DNA of 34,590 nt, taken from the NCBI RefSeq assembly GCF_015207035.1, contig NZ_JADEXQ010000066.1, positions 1-34,590 of the forward strand, written 5' to 3'. A program made the translations under genes and the position numbers. The DNA comes from Romeriopsis navalis LEGE 11480 (GTDB lineage: Bacteria; Cyanobacteriota; Cyanobacteriia; Leptolyngbyales; Leptolyngbyaceae). Every line of letters starts with the position of its first letter. Position 1 is the stretch's first letter. Shown here piece after piece: positions 7,057-15,558 of this stretch. Below the pieces are notes generated by a model. It was given only the letters and a program-made list of their open reading frames with translations, did not search any database and had not been told where the DNA came from.

Positions 7057-7377
7057 ATGTCGCACCCTGCTATGTGGATTGAGTCCGTTCGGTTTGCTTC
7101 CTTTTGTGCCTGTGTAATTGGCTTGTTTGTGTTGTATAACGACACTTCAACACAGCAGGATTTTGGGGAAACTGATTGGAACTTTATGGCCTTTGGGTTT
7201 GGCTATTGGCTACTGAATTGTGTCATCCATGCGGCACAGCAGTGGATTTGTCCTGACTGTGGCGCGATGTGGCTGAGTCTTCGATTGACGGGCTTATTTT
7301 CATTGTTGCTGACCTTCTGCAGCGTTTTATCTTTGCCGATGAATTTGATCGCCGCGAAGAATCAAATCGAGCAGTAG
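7057..7377 (+). CDS. Hypothetical small membrane protein
   Basis: A 106-aa frame from the ATG at 7057; an in-frame TTG at 7039 would add six residues. Three hydrophobic stretches are visible: about 9-28 (VRFASFCACVIGLFVLY), 43-62 (WNFMAFGFGYWLLNCVIHAA) and 75-98 (LRLTGLFSLLLTFCSVLSLP). A CPDCG motif lies between the second and third, reminiscent of a metal-binding knuckle but with only two cysteines. I do not recognise a family and see no strong ribosome-binding site, so this may be a lineage-specific gene. It is divergent from the deacetylase gene and convergent with glcF. Confidence 0.5.
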   Translation: MSHPAMWIESVRFASFCACVIGLFVLYNDTSTQQDFGETDWNFMAFGFGYWLLNCVIHAAQQWICPDCGAMWLSLRLTGLFSLLLTFCSVLSLPMNLIAAKNQIEQ

Positions 7378-7532
7378 ATTGACGTTTACTTTGAGTCGTG
7401 TGTTTGATAGAACGGCGACGATTGATCGCATCACGATGACTCTGATCCAATAAAGGTGACCAATCGCGATCGCCTTTCCCCCTTTGACTTTACGGCTGGG
7501 GGTGGCGATGTTTGGATGCTGATCGGCTGTGG

Positions 7533-8885
7533 TTAATTGGCCGGTGGTAATAGTTGCTGACCTTGAATGGCCATATCCAGTAGTTGCATGGGATGGAGGA
7601 CGGGTACGGCTTTACCTTGCATTTCGAGATGTTTGGAGATTTGAACGTAGCAGCCGATATTGGCTGAGGCGATGACCTGTGCGCCTGTGTTCGTCAAGTT
7701 GTTGGCTTTTTGTTGGCCGAGTTCGTGGGCAACTTCGGGTTGCAGAATGTTGTAAACGCCAGCGCTACCGCAGCAGAGGGCTGCATCGATCGGTTCTCGC
7801 AGTTTTACCCCTGGAATTTGCTTCAGCAGTTGGCGTGGTTGGACGCTGATTTTCTGGCCGTGGAGCATGTGGCAGGCGTCTTGATACACCATTGTCAGTG
7901 GCGCATCTTGCAGGGGTGAGAGGGGTGTCGTCAGTCCGACTTCAGCCAGAAATTCTTGGACATCTTTGACCTTGGCACTGAAAGCCTTGGCCCGATCACG
8001 GTACTGTTCGTCATCTTTTAGAATATGGCCGTACTCTTTGAGGGTGTGGCCGCAGCCGGAAGCATTGATCAGGACGTAATCGACATTGGCGGCTGCGAAG
8101 CTGTCGATCGTTTGCCGGGCTAAATCCTCGGCTTGCGCTTCTTGGCCTTGGTGATGGGAAAGGGCCCCGCAGCAGCCCTGGCTGGGGGGAATTGCCACTT
8201 CGCAGCCGTTGGCAGTCAGCACCCGCACCGTGGCTTCATTCACGTCGGGGTTGAATAAACGTTGGACGCAGCCGAGCAGCATGCCGACGCGGTAACGCGG
8301 CTCGCCTTGGGCCGGGATGATTTCGGGCAGGGTATCGCGCCAGGCTTTATCCGGAATTTCGGTTAGCATCCCCTCCATTGCTGCGAGCTGGGGGGAGATT
8401 TTGCCGAGTAATCCAGTTGATCGCACCCATTTTTGCAGACCGAATTTTTGATACAGACTGACGGGACGTAAGAGTAAGCGCAATCGATCGGGATAGGGAA
8501 AGATGTTGAAAATTCCTTGGCGGAGCAGTCGTTCCATCAGGGGACGATCGGCATTCCGGGTGACTTGGGCGCGGGTGGCTTCGATCAGTTGGTCGTATTG
8601 CACCCCTGAAGGGCAAGTGGTGACGCAGGCGAGACAGCCCAAGCAGGAGTCGAAATGCTGGATTGAGGTGTCAGTAAACTCAACTTCACCCGTATTAATC
8701 CCGTCCATGAGATATATGCGGCCACGGGGGGAGTCGTTTTCCTTGCCAATAACGCGATAGCTCGGGCAGGTGGCGAGGCAAAAGCCACAATGTACGCAGG
8801 CATCGATCTGGTTTGGATCGGGGGGATTGGTCGGGTCAAAGCCGAGGAAATCTTGCGCAGTAGCGGGCTTTTCAGGTGCTTGCAT
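7533..8885 (-). CDS. glcF: Glycolate oxidase iron-sulfur subunit-like protein (GlcF)
   Basis: A 450-aa (Fe-S)-binding protein. The N-terminus carries two 4Fe-4S ferredoxin motifs: C30-x2-C33-x2-C36-x3-C40-P (ACVHCGFCLATCP) and C81-x2-C84-x2-C87-x3-C91-P (SCLGCLACVTTCP). Two CCG (heterodisulfide reductase-type) domains follow, with GCCGALSHHQG and ALCCGSAGVYNI plus upstream cysteine partners (LLGCVQR, DACHMLHG). This order and length match GlcF, the electron-transfer subunit that works with the FAD protein GlcD to oxidise glycolate to glyoxylate in photorespiration. No glcD or glcE lies next to it, so the partner must be encoded elsewhere. A related LutA-type lactate enzyme is less likely because LutA is shorter. 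Confidence 0.9.
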   Translation of the reverse strand: MQAPEKPATAQDFLGFDPTNPPDPNQIDACVHCGFCLATCPSYRVIGKENDSPRGRIYLMDGINTGEVEFTDTSIQHFDSCLGCLACVTTCPSGVQYDQLIEATRAQVTRNADRPLMERLLRQGIFNIFPYPDRLRLLLRPVSLYQKFGLQKWVRSTGLLGKISPQLAAMEGMLTEIPDKAWRDTLPEIIPAQGEPRYRVGMLLGCVQRLFNPDVNEATVRVLTANGCEVAIPPSQGCCGALSHHQGQEAQAEDLARQTIDSFAAANVDYVLINASGCGHTLKEYGHILKDDEQYRDRAKAFSAKVKDVQEFLAEVGLTTPLSPLQDAPLTMVYQDACHMLHGQKISVQPRQLLKQIPGVKLREPIDAALCCGSAGVYNILQPEVAHELGQQKANNLTNTGAQVIASANIGCYVQISKHLEMQGKAVPVLHPMQLLDMAIQGQQLLPPAN

Positions 8886-9310
8886 GACCGATCGAAACCT
8901 TGGAGAGCGGGAGCATAGACATCATACGAGATTTCCGATCGGCTGTGGTTCAGGTCACCGGGGTTATTCGGTGTGATGTGAATTAATTTTGCGCCTACGG
9001 TGGAGGAAGAGTGGTTTGCTTGGGTGGCTGAACTTGATTCATTGTGCCTATTGGCATTGAGTGTCCGAAAGTACCCATTCTCTAGCCTTGAGAGGCCAAG
9101 GCTAGAGAATGAGGTTGAAATCAATGCACAGCAAGCTATCGAGGTAAAACATCTTAGTGATTATCTGATGCTTCTAAAAACGTATTGCGTATCTATACTT
9201 CACGTTGATCGCGTCTACCCCGAGTTGATTTTGACCGGCCGAACCAGGATTGAGCCAACACGTAAAAAGACCCAGCGACGCGCTCCGGCTGCACCGATCA
9301 GGCGTCTCAA
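8886..9310. other. Gene-free stretch upstream of glcF
   Basis: These 425 bp separate the DUF58 gene from glcF, both on the minus strand, and should contain the glcF promoter. No coding frame looks real. The only structure is a perfect 15-bp inverted repeat at 9076-9111, listed separately. Confidence 0.5.
9076..9111. repeat. Perfect 15-bp inverted repeat with 6-nt loop
   Basis: CATTCTCTAGCCTTG (9076-9090) and CAAGGCTAGAGAATG (9097-9111) are exact reverse complements around AGAGGC. Neither strand has a T-run after the stem. It lies about 200 nt downstream of the DUF58 stop and about 190 nt upstream of the glcF start, so it could be a U-less terminator or a protein-binding palindrome. Confidence 0.85.
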
Positions 9311-10459
9311 CTAGGTTAATTGTCCCTGTAGTTGCTCACCCAAAGGCCGATCGTGCTCCACCACCATCCCCTTTGCCAGTGGTGGGACATTCAATACCAC
9401 CTGTCCTGCCGGTTGCCACAGCATCCATCGGCTTCCCGCTGGCAACGTATCCAAACTATTAATATTCTGGGTTAGCCAAATCAAGGGCAATTCTGGCATG
9501 GATTCCGCCTGTGGGGCTTCTCCGGGCATGACCCCAGCCATCACCCGCAGCACTTGTTGGGCCCCGCGTAACTGACCGCTCCCGGCAGTCCAGAGAGAAA
9601 TATTTAATTGCTGTTTGACGCCATAGAAATAGAGCGAAGTGGCGGCGGTGACGGCTTGCTCAAATAGCTCGGTATCCCAAGGCATTGCACTATCGATCGC
9701 AATCAGCACTTGCCGTCCACTGCTCATCATTTCCAGTTCTCGCACCCGCAGCTCGCCATGCCGGGCGCTGGTGCTCCAGTGAATCATCCGCATCGGATCG
9801 CCCCAACGGTAAGGGCGGAGCGATCGTGTGACGCCCTCATTGGCGGCTTTGGCGCGACGATTATCCAAGACTTGTAAACTGCGCTCGCGCCCGACGCTAT
9901 CAATCAAGGGACAGCGGGCAATCGGTAAAATTTGGGGATAAACGATCGCCGTTGTACGTTGGCCATAGGTTTGCTGTCGCCAAAACAAACCCAAGGGCGC
10001 AGCGGTGCGCACCACCAAATTTTGCCATCGATAAATGCCGCGCCGCTCGGTGGGATAGTCATAACTCACAACTTCGCGTCCCTGGGCGGGGACGATTTCG
10101 ACCGTATGGGCCTTGGCCTCACCTAGATCCGGTGGCAGTTGATCGACGACTTGCATCAAGCCCTTGGGCGTTTTGGTGGAATTCATCAATGCAAAGGAAA
10201 TCTGCAATGGATCGCCCACAGTGACGGGATCAACTGGAACCCGTCGGACTTGTAGCGAACGTAAATTGCGGTAAGACATGATGGCCGCGACCAGCAGCAA
10301 GGCCAGCATTGCCCCACTCATGACATAAAGCCAACCGGCTAAGGTGTTGGTCGCCGCAATGAAGAGAAAAACGGCCAAACAAGTCAGTAGCCAACCACTA
10401 TAAGCGGGGTTGACCCATCGGGTTTCAAGCCAAGTCGTGAAGCGCGTGCGCCAGGTCAT
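9311..10459 (-). CDS. DUF58 domain-containing membrane protein
   Basis: A 382-aa protein. Two adjacent membrane spans lie at about 18-60 (AYSGWLLTCLAVFLFIAATN and GWLYVMSGAMLALLLVAAIM), followed by a beta-rich region. The DUF58 core lies at about 190-245 and contains GVTRSLRPYRWGDPMRMIHW followed by STSARHGELRVRELE. The C-terminal part has a vWA-like start (QVLIAIDSAMPWDT). DUF58 proteins are often encoded beside MoxR-type AAA ATPases; no such gene is next to it here. Function is unknown, with envelope or chaperone-type roles proposed for the family. It is divergent from the CPBP protease gene across about 134 bp. Confidence 0.88.
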   Translation of the reverse strand: MTWRTRFTTWLETRWVNPAYSGWLLTCLAVFLFIAATNTLAGWLYVMSGAMLALLLVAAIMSYRNLRSLQVRRVPVDPVTVGDPLQISFALMNSTKTPKGLMQVVDQLPPDLGEAKAHTVEIVPAQGREVVSYDYPTERRGIYRWQNLVVRTAAPLGLFWRQQTYGQRTTAIVYPQILPIARCPLIDSVGRERSLQVLDNRRAKAANEGVTRSLRPYRWGDPMRMIHWSTSARHGELRVRELEMMSSGRQVLIAIDSAMPWDTELFEQAVTAATSLYFYGVKQQLNISLWTAGSGQLRGAQQVLRVMAGVMPGEAPQAESMPELPLIWLTQNINSLDTLPAGSRWMLWQPAGQVVLNVPPLAKGMVVEHDRPLGEQLQGQLT

Positions 10460-10593
10460 AGAGCGATGCGATCGTGGGGGATTGCTTTAAGGGTACCCCT
10501 GTTCATTGGAATTTTGCCTAGAATGGCCATAGTCCGTTGCCAAAATGGCCGATTCAAAATTCTGCCATTGCTCTGTTAGGAACGATTGATTGC

Positions 10594-11526
10594 ATGAGTC
10601 ATCACTATCTCGACGCGGTTCACCAAGGTAAGAACGATTGGTGGCGCTATTTGTTTGGCGTTTTGGTGATTGTTTTTTGTGGCTTTTTCTTTGGCTCATT
10701 GTTTGCTGCGATCGCCGGCATCGGACTGTTAGCACTGGTTAATCCTGATCCGACGGTAATGCGCAATCCGGATCAGCTTGAACCACTACTTAGGGATTTT
10801 TTAGCGGCATCGCCACTGATTAATTTCGTAGTCCAGAATTTACCGTTTATTGCGTTGATGCTAGGCATCTTCTTGGCAGTGAAGCTGCTACATGGTCGAT
10901 CGTTTCGATCGTTAATTAGTCCCATGGGGCAATTTAGCCTGTCGCGATTTTTAACTGGCTATACTTTGTGGTTTGGCCTGTTGGGGATTACGTTGTTGGT
11001 GAGTTATGCCCTCTCACCGGGTGACTTTCAATGGACGTTTGACCCCATGCAATGGGGCATGCTGCTAATCGCTTCACTGCTGTTGACGCCGATTCAGATT
11101 GCCGCTGAAGAACTGTTTTGTCGCGCCTATTTGATGCAGGGATTGGGGTTGCTGACTCGCAATCGGTTTGTGCTGGTCAGCCTGCCTAGTCTGTTATTTG
11201 CGTTGGGGCATTTTAGTAACCCGGAAATGGCGCGGGGGGCTGTATGGATGGCTTTGCTGTACTGGTCTTTGGGCGTCTTCCTGGCGCTGCTGACCCTGCG
11301 TGATAATCGTTTGGAACTGGCGTTAGGAATCCATGCTGCGCAGAATATGTTTGTGCTGTTGGTCGCGAATACTGCTGATTCGGTGTTGAAAACACCTTCC
11401 ATCTGGACCATTAAGGAAACCGGTGATCCACAGTTGAGTTTAATTTGGCTGCTGGCTCAGGGAGGATTGGTCTATTGGCTGCTATTCGGTCGTAAATCAC
11501 GCCGTCCAGTCGTGGATGCGGAGTAA
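10594..11526 (+). CDS. CPBP-family intramembrane glutamic endopeptidase
   Basis: A 310-aa polytopic protein from the ATG at 10594 (MSHHYLDAVHQG), with AGGA about 12 nt upstream; an upstream in-frame start at 10537 would add 19 residues without domain support. Hydrophobic segments lie at about 18-48, 78-100, 120-140, 154-170, 192-206, 216-234 and near the C-terminus (LLAQGGLVYWLLFG). The CPBP (CAAX protease/bacteriocin-processing, Rce1-like) motifs are E172-E173-x3-R177 (AEELFCRAYL), H206 in FALGHF and H247 in GIHAAQN. Family members cleave prenylated or membrane-bound substrates; in cyanobacteria most have no known substrate. It is a single-gene unit ended by the hairpin at 11556. Confidence 0.9.
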   Translation: MSHHYLDAVHQGKNDWWRYLFGVLVIVFCGFFFGSLFAAIAGIGLLALVNPDPTVMRNPDQLEPLLRDFLAASPLINFVVQNLPFIALMLGIFLAVKLLHGRSFRSLISPMGQFSLSRFLTGYTLWFGLLGITLLVSYALSPGDFQWTFDPMQWGMLLIASLLLTPIQIAAEELFCRAYLMQGLGLLTRNRFVLVSLPSLLFALGHFSNPEMARGAVWMALLYWSLGVFLALLTLRDNRLELALGIHAAQNMFVLLVANTADSVLKTPSIWTIKETGDPQLSLIWLLAQGGLVYWLLFGRKSRRPVVDAE

Positions 11527-11555
11527 GAATCGTGTTCTTTTGGACCTAAATTAAC

Positions 11556-11590
11556 ACGCCCCCTTCAACCACATCGGTTGAAGGGGGCGT
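11556..11590. terminator. Perfect hairpin between convergent CPBP and glgP genes
   Basis: ACGCCCCCTTCAACC (11556-11570) pairs perfectly with GGTTGAAGGGGGCGT (11576-11590) around ACATC. It lies 30 nt after the protease stop and about 140 nt after the glgP stop on the other strand, so it probably acts on both. There is no clear U-tract. Confidence 0.75.
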
Positions 11591-11731
11591 ATTGGTTATG
11601 CATTGAACCAGCGTGTTGGAGAGCATGTTGAACCAGCGGTTACGCCTGATTGGCTCGATTGGCATTTTTCCGCCATCGGTTCAACTGACAAACCTTGCTG
11701 GGAACGGCAGGGTGAGTACTGTTCCCACTGA

Positions 11732-14248
11732 CTAAAGCAAACAAACTGTGGCGGAACAGAAGCCTTCAGTTTCTTTGACGGTAACAGGTTTGACATTCCA
11801 GATGTCGTCGCAGTATTCCTGGATCGAGCGATCGCTGGAGAACATGCCCATGCGTGCGGCATTCAGGATCGACATCCTGGTCCACTTATCTTGATCGCGA
11901 TAGGCTTCGGCAACTCGATCCTGGCATTCGACATAGGACTGGTAGTCCGCGAACAACAAATAAGGATCGCTCTGCATCAGGTTGTCAACGATCGGCTGGA
12001 ATAGCGTCTTATCACCGTGGGAGAAGAAGCCAGAAGCAATCCGATCGATGACCAACTGCAGGTTGGGGTTGGCGTTGTAGTAAGCCTTCGGATCGTAGCC
12101 ACGGGCCTTCCGCTCACGCACTTCTTCGGCGGTTAAGCCAAACAGGAAGAAGTTTTCCTCGCCGGCTTGCTCCATGATTTCGACGTTGGCCCCATCGAGG
12201 GTACCGATCGTCAGGGCCCCGTTCATCGCAAACTTCATGTTGCCAGTTCCGGAGGCTTCCTTACCCGCTGTAGAAATTTGCTCGGATAAATCGGCAGCCG
12301 GATAAACATGCTGGGCGAACTTGACGTTGTAGTTCTTCAAGAACACAACTTTAATCCGGCCCCGCACATCGGGATCCCGGTTGATCACTTCACTAACGGC
12401 GCTGACCAGTTTGATCATCAGCTTGGCCATGAAGTAGCCCGGTGCCGCTTTACCGCCGAATAGGAAGGTGCGCGGGGTGATGTCGATATTGGGGTTCGCT
12501 TTAATCCGGTTGTACAGCGTAATGATATGCAGCAGGTTGAGGTGCTGACGCTTGTACTCATGAATCCGCTTGACCTGAATGTCAAAAATCGAATCAATGC
12601 TGACATCGACACCGTAGTCTTTCTGAATACTATCGGCTAAATCTTGCTTGATAGCTTGTTTGATGCTGCGCCATTGCTGACAGAAGGCGGGATCATCAAT
12701 AAACTGCTCCAGCTGGCGTAGCTGTTCCAAGTCGGTAATCCAGCCGCTGCCAATCCGATCGGTAATCAACTGGGTCAGCCGGGGATTGCTCAGCACCATA
12801 AACCGGCGGGGGGTGACGCCGTTGGTCTTATTACTGAACTTCTCGGGGGAGTACTCGTAGAAGTCTTTGAGGACAGTTTGCTTCAGCAATTCGCTGTGCA
12901 GTGCCGCCACACCGTTAATCGCATGGCTGCCAACACAAGCCAAGTTGGCCATGCGCACGTAGCGCTCGCCGGATTCATCAATCAATGACATCCGCGCTAA
13001 CCGGGCATCATCATCGATGAACTTCACCCGCACGTCATCCATGAACCGCTGGTTGATCTCATAGATGATTTCTAAATGGCGCGGCAACAAATCGCGGAAA
13101 AGATCGATTTGCCAACGCTCCAAGGCTTCAGGCAGCAAGGTGTGGTTTGTGTAGGCGAGGGTGTTTTGGGTGATTGCCCAGGCTTCATCCCAGCCGAGGA
13201 ATTCCTGGTCGACTAAGAGTCGCATCAACTCAGCAACGGCGATCGCCGGATGCGTATCGTTGAGTTGGACCGCAAACTTCTCATGGAATCGCTCCATGGG
13301 AATTTTCTGGCCCTTCATGATCCGAATCATGTCTTGCAAGGAGCAAGAGACAAAGAAGAACTGCTGTTGCAAACGCAGGACTTTTCCTTGGATTTCGTCA
13401 TCATTCGGATACAGCACCTTGGTGATATTTTCCGAGACGACTTTTGCATTCACGGCACCGTAGTAGTCACCGGTGTTGAAGGCTTGAAAATCGAAGGATT
13501 CAGGTGCTTCGGCTTTCCACAGTCGTAGGGTATTGGCGGTATTCACCTTGTAGCCGAGGGTGGGCGTGTCATAGGGCACACCTTTGACTTCCCAGGCGGG
13601 GACCCAGCGGGCTCGATAAACGCCTTGGCTATTGCGGTAGGACTCAGTATGGCCACCAAAGGGAATGCTGACCGTCCATTCGGGCCGAGCCAGTTCCCAG
13701 GGGTTGCCATTGCGCAGCCATTTGTCGGTAATTTCGACCTGCCAGCCATCGCGAATGTCTTGCTTGAAAATGCCGAACTCATAGCGAATGCCATAGCCCA
13801 TTGTGGGGATCTCGAGGGCGGCTAATGAGTCGAGATAACAAGCGGCCAAGCGACCGAGTCCACCGTTACCCAGACCGGGTTCACCTTCTTCTTCAATCAG
13901 TTCGTCAAAGTTGATGCCGAGCTCATCGATCGCCTGCTTCATGGGTTCATACAGACCCAGATTGATCAGGTTGTTGCCGAGATGCGGGCCCATTAAGAAT
14001 TCTGCCGAGAGATAGCAGACAGTACGGCTTTGGTTCTCGGTGTAGGTGATGGCGCTGTTATTCCACCGCTGCATAATGCGATCGCGGACCGTATGGGCGA
14101 GCGCCATATAGTAGTCATTTAGCGTCGCTAAGGCCGGGGGCTTACCTTGCACATAGTAGAGATTCTCTAAGAACGCCCGTTTCAAGTTATCGATCGTCGT
14201 ACCAGTGCGATCCGCTTCGACTCGGACCAGTTCATTTCGTAGTTGCAT
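11732..14248 (-). CDS. glgP: Glycogen (alpha-glucan) phosphorylase
   Basis: An 838-aa GT35 enzyme that releases glucose-1-phosphate from glycogen using pyridoxal phosphate. The PLP lysine is K672 within EASGTGNMKFAMNGALTIGT. Other family landmarks are LGNGGLGRLAACYLDSLA near the N-terminus, the QLNDTHPAIAVAELMRLL segment, and NKTNGVTPRRF in the middle. Length matches the full-size cyanobacterial enzyme, and the N-terminus starts directly in the fold without a regulatory extension. The C-terminal tail (about 825-838, ending SATVCLL) is unusual and Cys-containing. It is transcribed alone, divergent from nothing but downstream of a TPR gene that has its own terminator. It supplies carbon from stored glycogen in darkness or after stress. 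Confidence 0.97.
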   Translation of the reverse strand: MQLRNELVRVEADRTGTTIDNLKRAFLENLYYVQGKPPALATLNDYYMALAHTVRDRIMQRWNNSAITYTENQSRTVCYLSAEFLMGPHLGNNLINLGLYEPMKQAIDELGINFDELIEEEGEPGLGNGGLGRLAACYLDSLAALEIPTMGYGIRYEFGIFKQDIRDGWQVEITDKWLRNGNPWELARPEWTVSIPFGGHTESYRNSQGVYRARWVPAWEVKGVPYDTPTLGYKVNTANTLRLWKAEAPESFDFQAFNTGDYYGAVNAKVVSENITKVLYPNDDEIQGKVLRLQQQFFFVSCSLQDMIRIMKGQKIPMERFHEKFAVQLNDTHPAIAVAELMRLLVDQEFLGWDEAWAITQNTLAYTNHTLLPEALERWQIDLFRDLLPRHLEIIYEINQRFMDDVRVKFIDDDARLARMSLIDESGERYVRMANLACVGSHAINGVAALHSELLKQTVLKDFYEYSPEKFSNKTNGVTPRRFMVLSNPRLTQLITDRIGSGWITDLEQLRQLEQFIDDPAFCQQWRSIKQAIKQDLADSIQKDYGVDVSIDSIFDIQVKRIHEYKRQHLNLLHIITLYNRIKANPNIDITPRTFLFGGKAAPGYFMAKLMIKLVSAVSEVINRDPDVRGRIKVVFLKNYNVKFAQHVYPAADLSEQISTAGKEASGTGNMKFAMNGALTIGTLDGANVEIMEQAGEENFFLFGLTAEEVRERKARGYDPKAYYNANPNLQLVIDRIASGFFSHGDKTLFQPIVDNLMQSDPYLLFADYQSYVECQDRVAEAYRDQDKWTRMSILNAARMGMFSSDRSIQEYCDDIWNVKPVTVKETEGFCSATVCLL

Positions 14249-14494
14249 AAGCCATCCAGTTAGATCAATTGAAGCGCCTTACCTGGATGTTCGAATCAGG
14301 TGATAGAGCGCTTCGGAGTACCTAGTGAGCTATTAAATTGTGCTCCGTTGGTTAGCGAGCTGCTTCAACATTAGCATTTGGTTTTAGCTATTCTAGATAA
14401 CACTGCTATCATGCCCTGCATCTGTCGCCACCACTACGCTTTATCCAGGGTGAATCTTAAGAAAATCGGCAAGATTTTATGAGTAAAGTTGTAA
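14249..14494. other. Upstream region of glgP
   Basis: About 250 bp between the glgP start and the terminator of the TPR gene must hold the glgP promoter. I see no gene and no confident promoter boxes; AT-rich TCTAGAATAG (minus strand, near 14398-14389) is only a weak -10 candidate. Confidence 0.4.
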
Positions 14495-14543
14495 ACAAAA
14501 AACATTGCCCCACCACGACTTAATTAATGGTGAGGCAATGTTT
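14495..14543 (-). terminator. Intrinsic terminator of the TPR gene
   Basis: On the minus strand AAACATTGCC (14543-14534 read in reverse) pairs with GGCAATGTTT, extended past one mismatch by TGGTG/CACCA-type pairs. The stem is followed by a T-run ending at about 14497. It lies 35 nt after the stop codon of the TPR gene, in the right orientation. Confidence 0.85.
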
Positions 14544-14577
14544 AAAGCTGCTATTTAAGTTAGCTGATGCGTCGAAA

Positions 14578-15558
14578 TTAGCGCATCCAACTGTTCAAAA
14601 CATCGATGTTTTCACCCTCGCCATTGCCTTGAATAAAGCGCTGAAATTCCAGCGTAAAGCGGATGGGATCAAATCGCCGATCAGTTTTGAGCATGGATCG
14701 CACCGAAAACGGCGAGCATTTCTTGGCTTCGATCAAGTTCTCTAAGGCCGGTTCGACTAAGCCTTGAATCGCGGCAAAGCTCGCTTTGCCGTACCAAGCG
14801 CCGAAGTTGTTGCCCCGCAAGCGCAATGAGCAGTCGAAGCTTGCCTCGGCATCGGGGTAGCGACCGAGTTTGCCAAGCAGCATGCCCTGAGCGGTCCAGG
14901 CATAGTGACATTCTGGCCGGATTTTCAATGCGCGATCGAGGCTGGAAAGTGCCGCCATGGGTTTATTTTGGGCATCAAGGGCAATGGCGCGATGATACCA
15001 AGCCTTATAGCTATCGGCTTTTAATAGAAGGACCCGATCAAAGTGCGATAGGGCTTCGGCATGGCGTTCCAGACTCATCAGCACGCGGCCCATGTTTTGC
15101 CAGGCACGATAATCATTGGCATTCCAACGGGTGACGCGGCCAAAACTCATCAGTGCTTCTTCGTGATATCCCAGCTTGGCTAAGGCGATGCCCCGTCCTT
15201 GCCAAGCATCAACACAGCGGGCATCGAGGACGATCGCCCGTTCAAAACTTGTGATTGCCTCTTCGTAATAGCCCATTTCTTCGAGGGCATAGCCACGCTG
15301 GACCCAACTTTGGAGCCGTTTTTGGCTGGTTGAAGAGAGGGGTTGCAGCGCATGTGCCTCATGATCCGCCGCGAGAGCAACTGCTTTAGCAGTTAGGGCT
15401 GATGATGGTTTGACTGAGGTTGTGGGACTTGCATTCACAGGAGTATCCTTTGGGCCGTCTGATGGTTGGTGGGTAATGCTCGGTTCACCAAGGGCGGATC
15501 GATGTCTTGTGGCGGAGGGAATTGCCGCAAAATTGTCTAAATATGTCACGACACCCAT
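14578..15558 (-). CDS. Tetratricopeptide-repeat protein
   Basis: A 326-aa protein. Residues 1-80 are low-complexity and polar with no clear signal peptide. From about residue 84 there are at least five TPR units of 34 residues: RGYALEEMGYYEEAITSFER, GIALAKLGYHEEALMSFGRV, MGRVLMSLERHAEALSHFDR, RAIALDAQNKPMAALSSLDR and QGMLLGKLGRYPDAEASFDC, each with the expected G-Y/A/A spacing. A degenerate repeat follows (KASFAAIQGLVEPALENL). TPR arrays form protein-binding scaffolds; the partner cannot be told from the sequence. The gene has its own terminator and a long gene-free upstream region. Confidence 0.9.
   Translation of the reverse strand: MGVVTYLDNFAAIPSATRHRSALGEPSITHQPSDGPKDTPVNASPTTSVKPSSALTAKAVALAADHEAHALQPLSSTSQKRLQSWVQRGYALEEMGYYEEAITSFERAIVLDARCVDAWQGRGIALAKLGYHEEALMSFGRVTRWNANDYRAWQNMGRVLMSLERHAEALSHFDRVLLLKADSYKAWYHRAIALDAQNKPMAALSSLDRALKIRPECHYAWTAQGMLLGKLGRYPDAEASFDCSLRLRGNNFGAWYGKASFAAIQGLVEPALENLIEAKKCSPFSVRSMLKTDRRFDPIRFTLEFQRFIQGNGEGENIDVLNSWMR

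Noticed and set aside
9000-9314. 104-codon plus-strand frame upstream of glcF
   Set aside because: It contains the perfect inverted repeat, has no ribosome-binding site and its sequence resembles no protein family.
11604-11642. Short direct repeat TTGAACCAGCG downstream of glgP
   Set aside because: Two 11-nt copies without further structure are too little to interpret.
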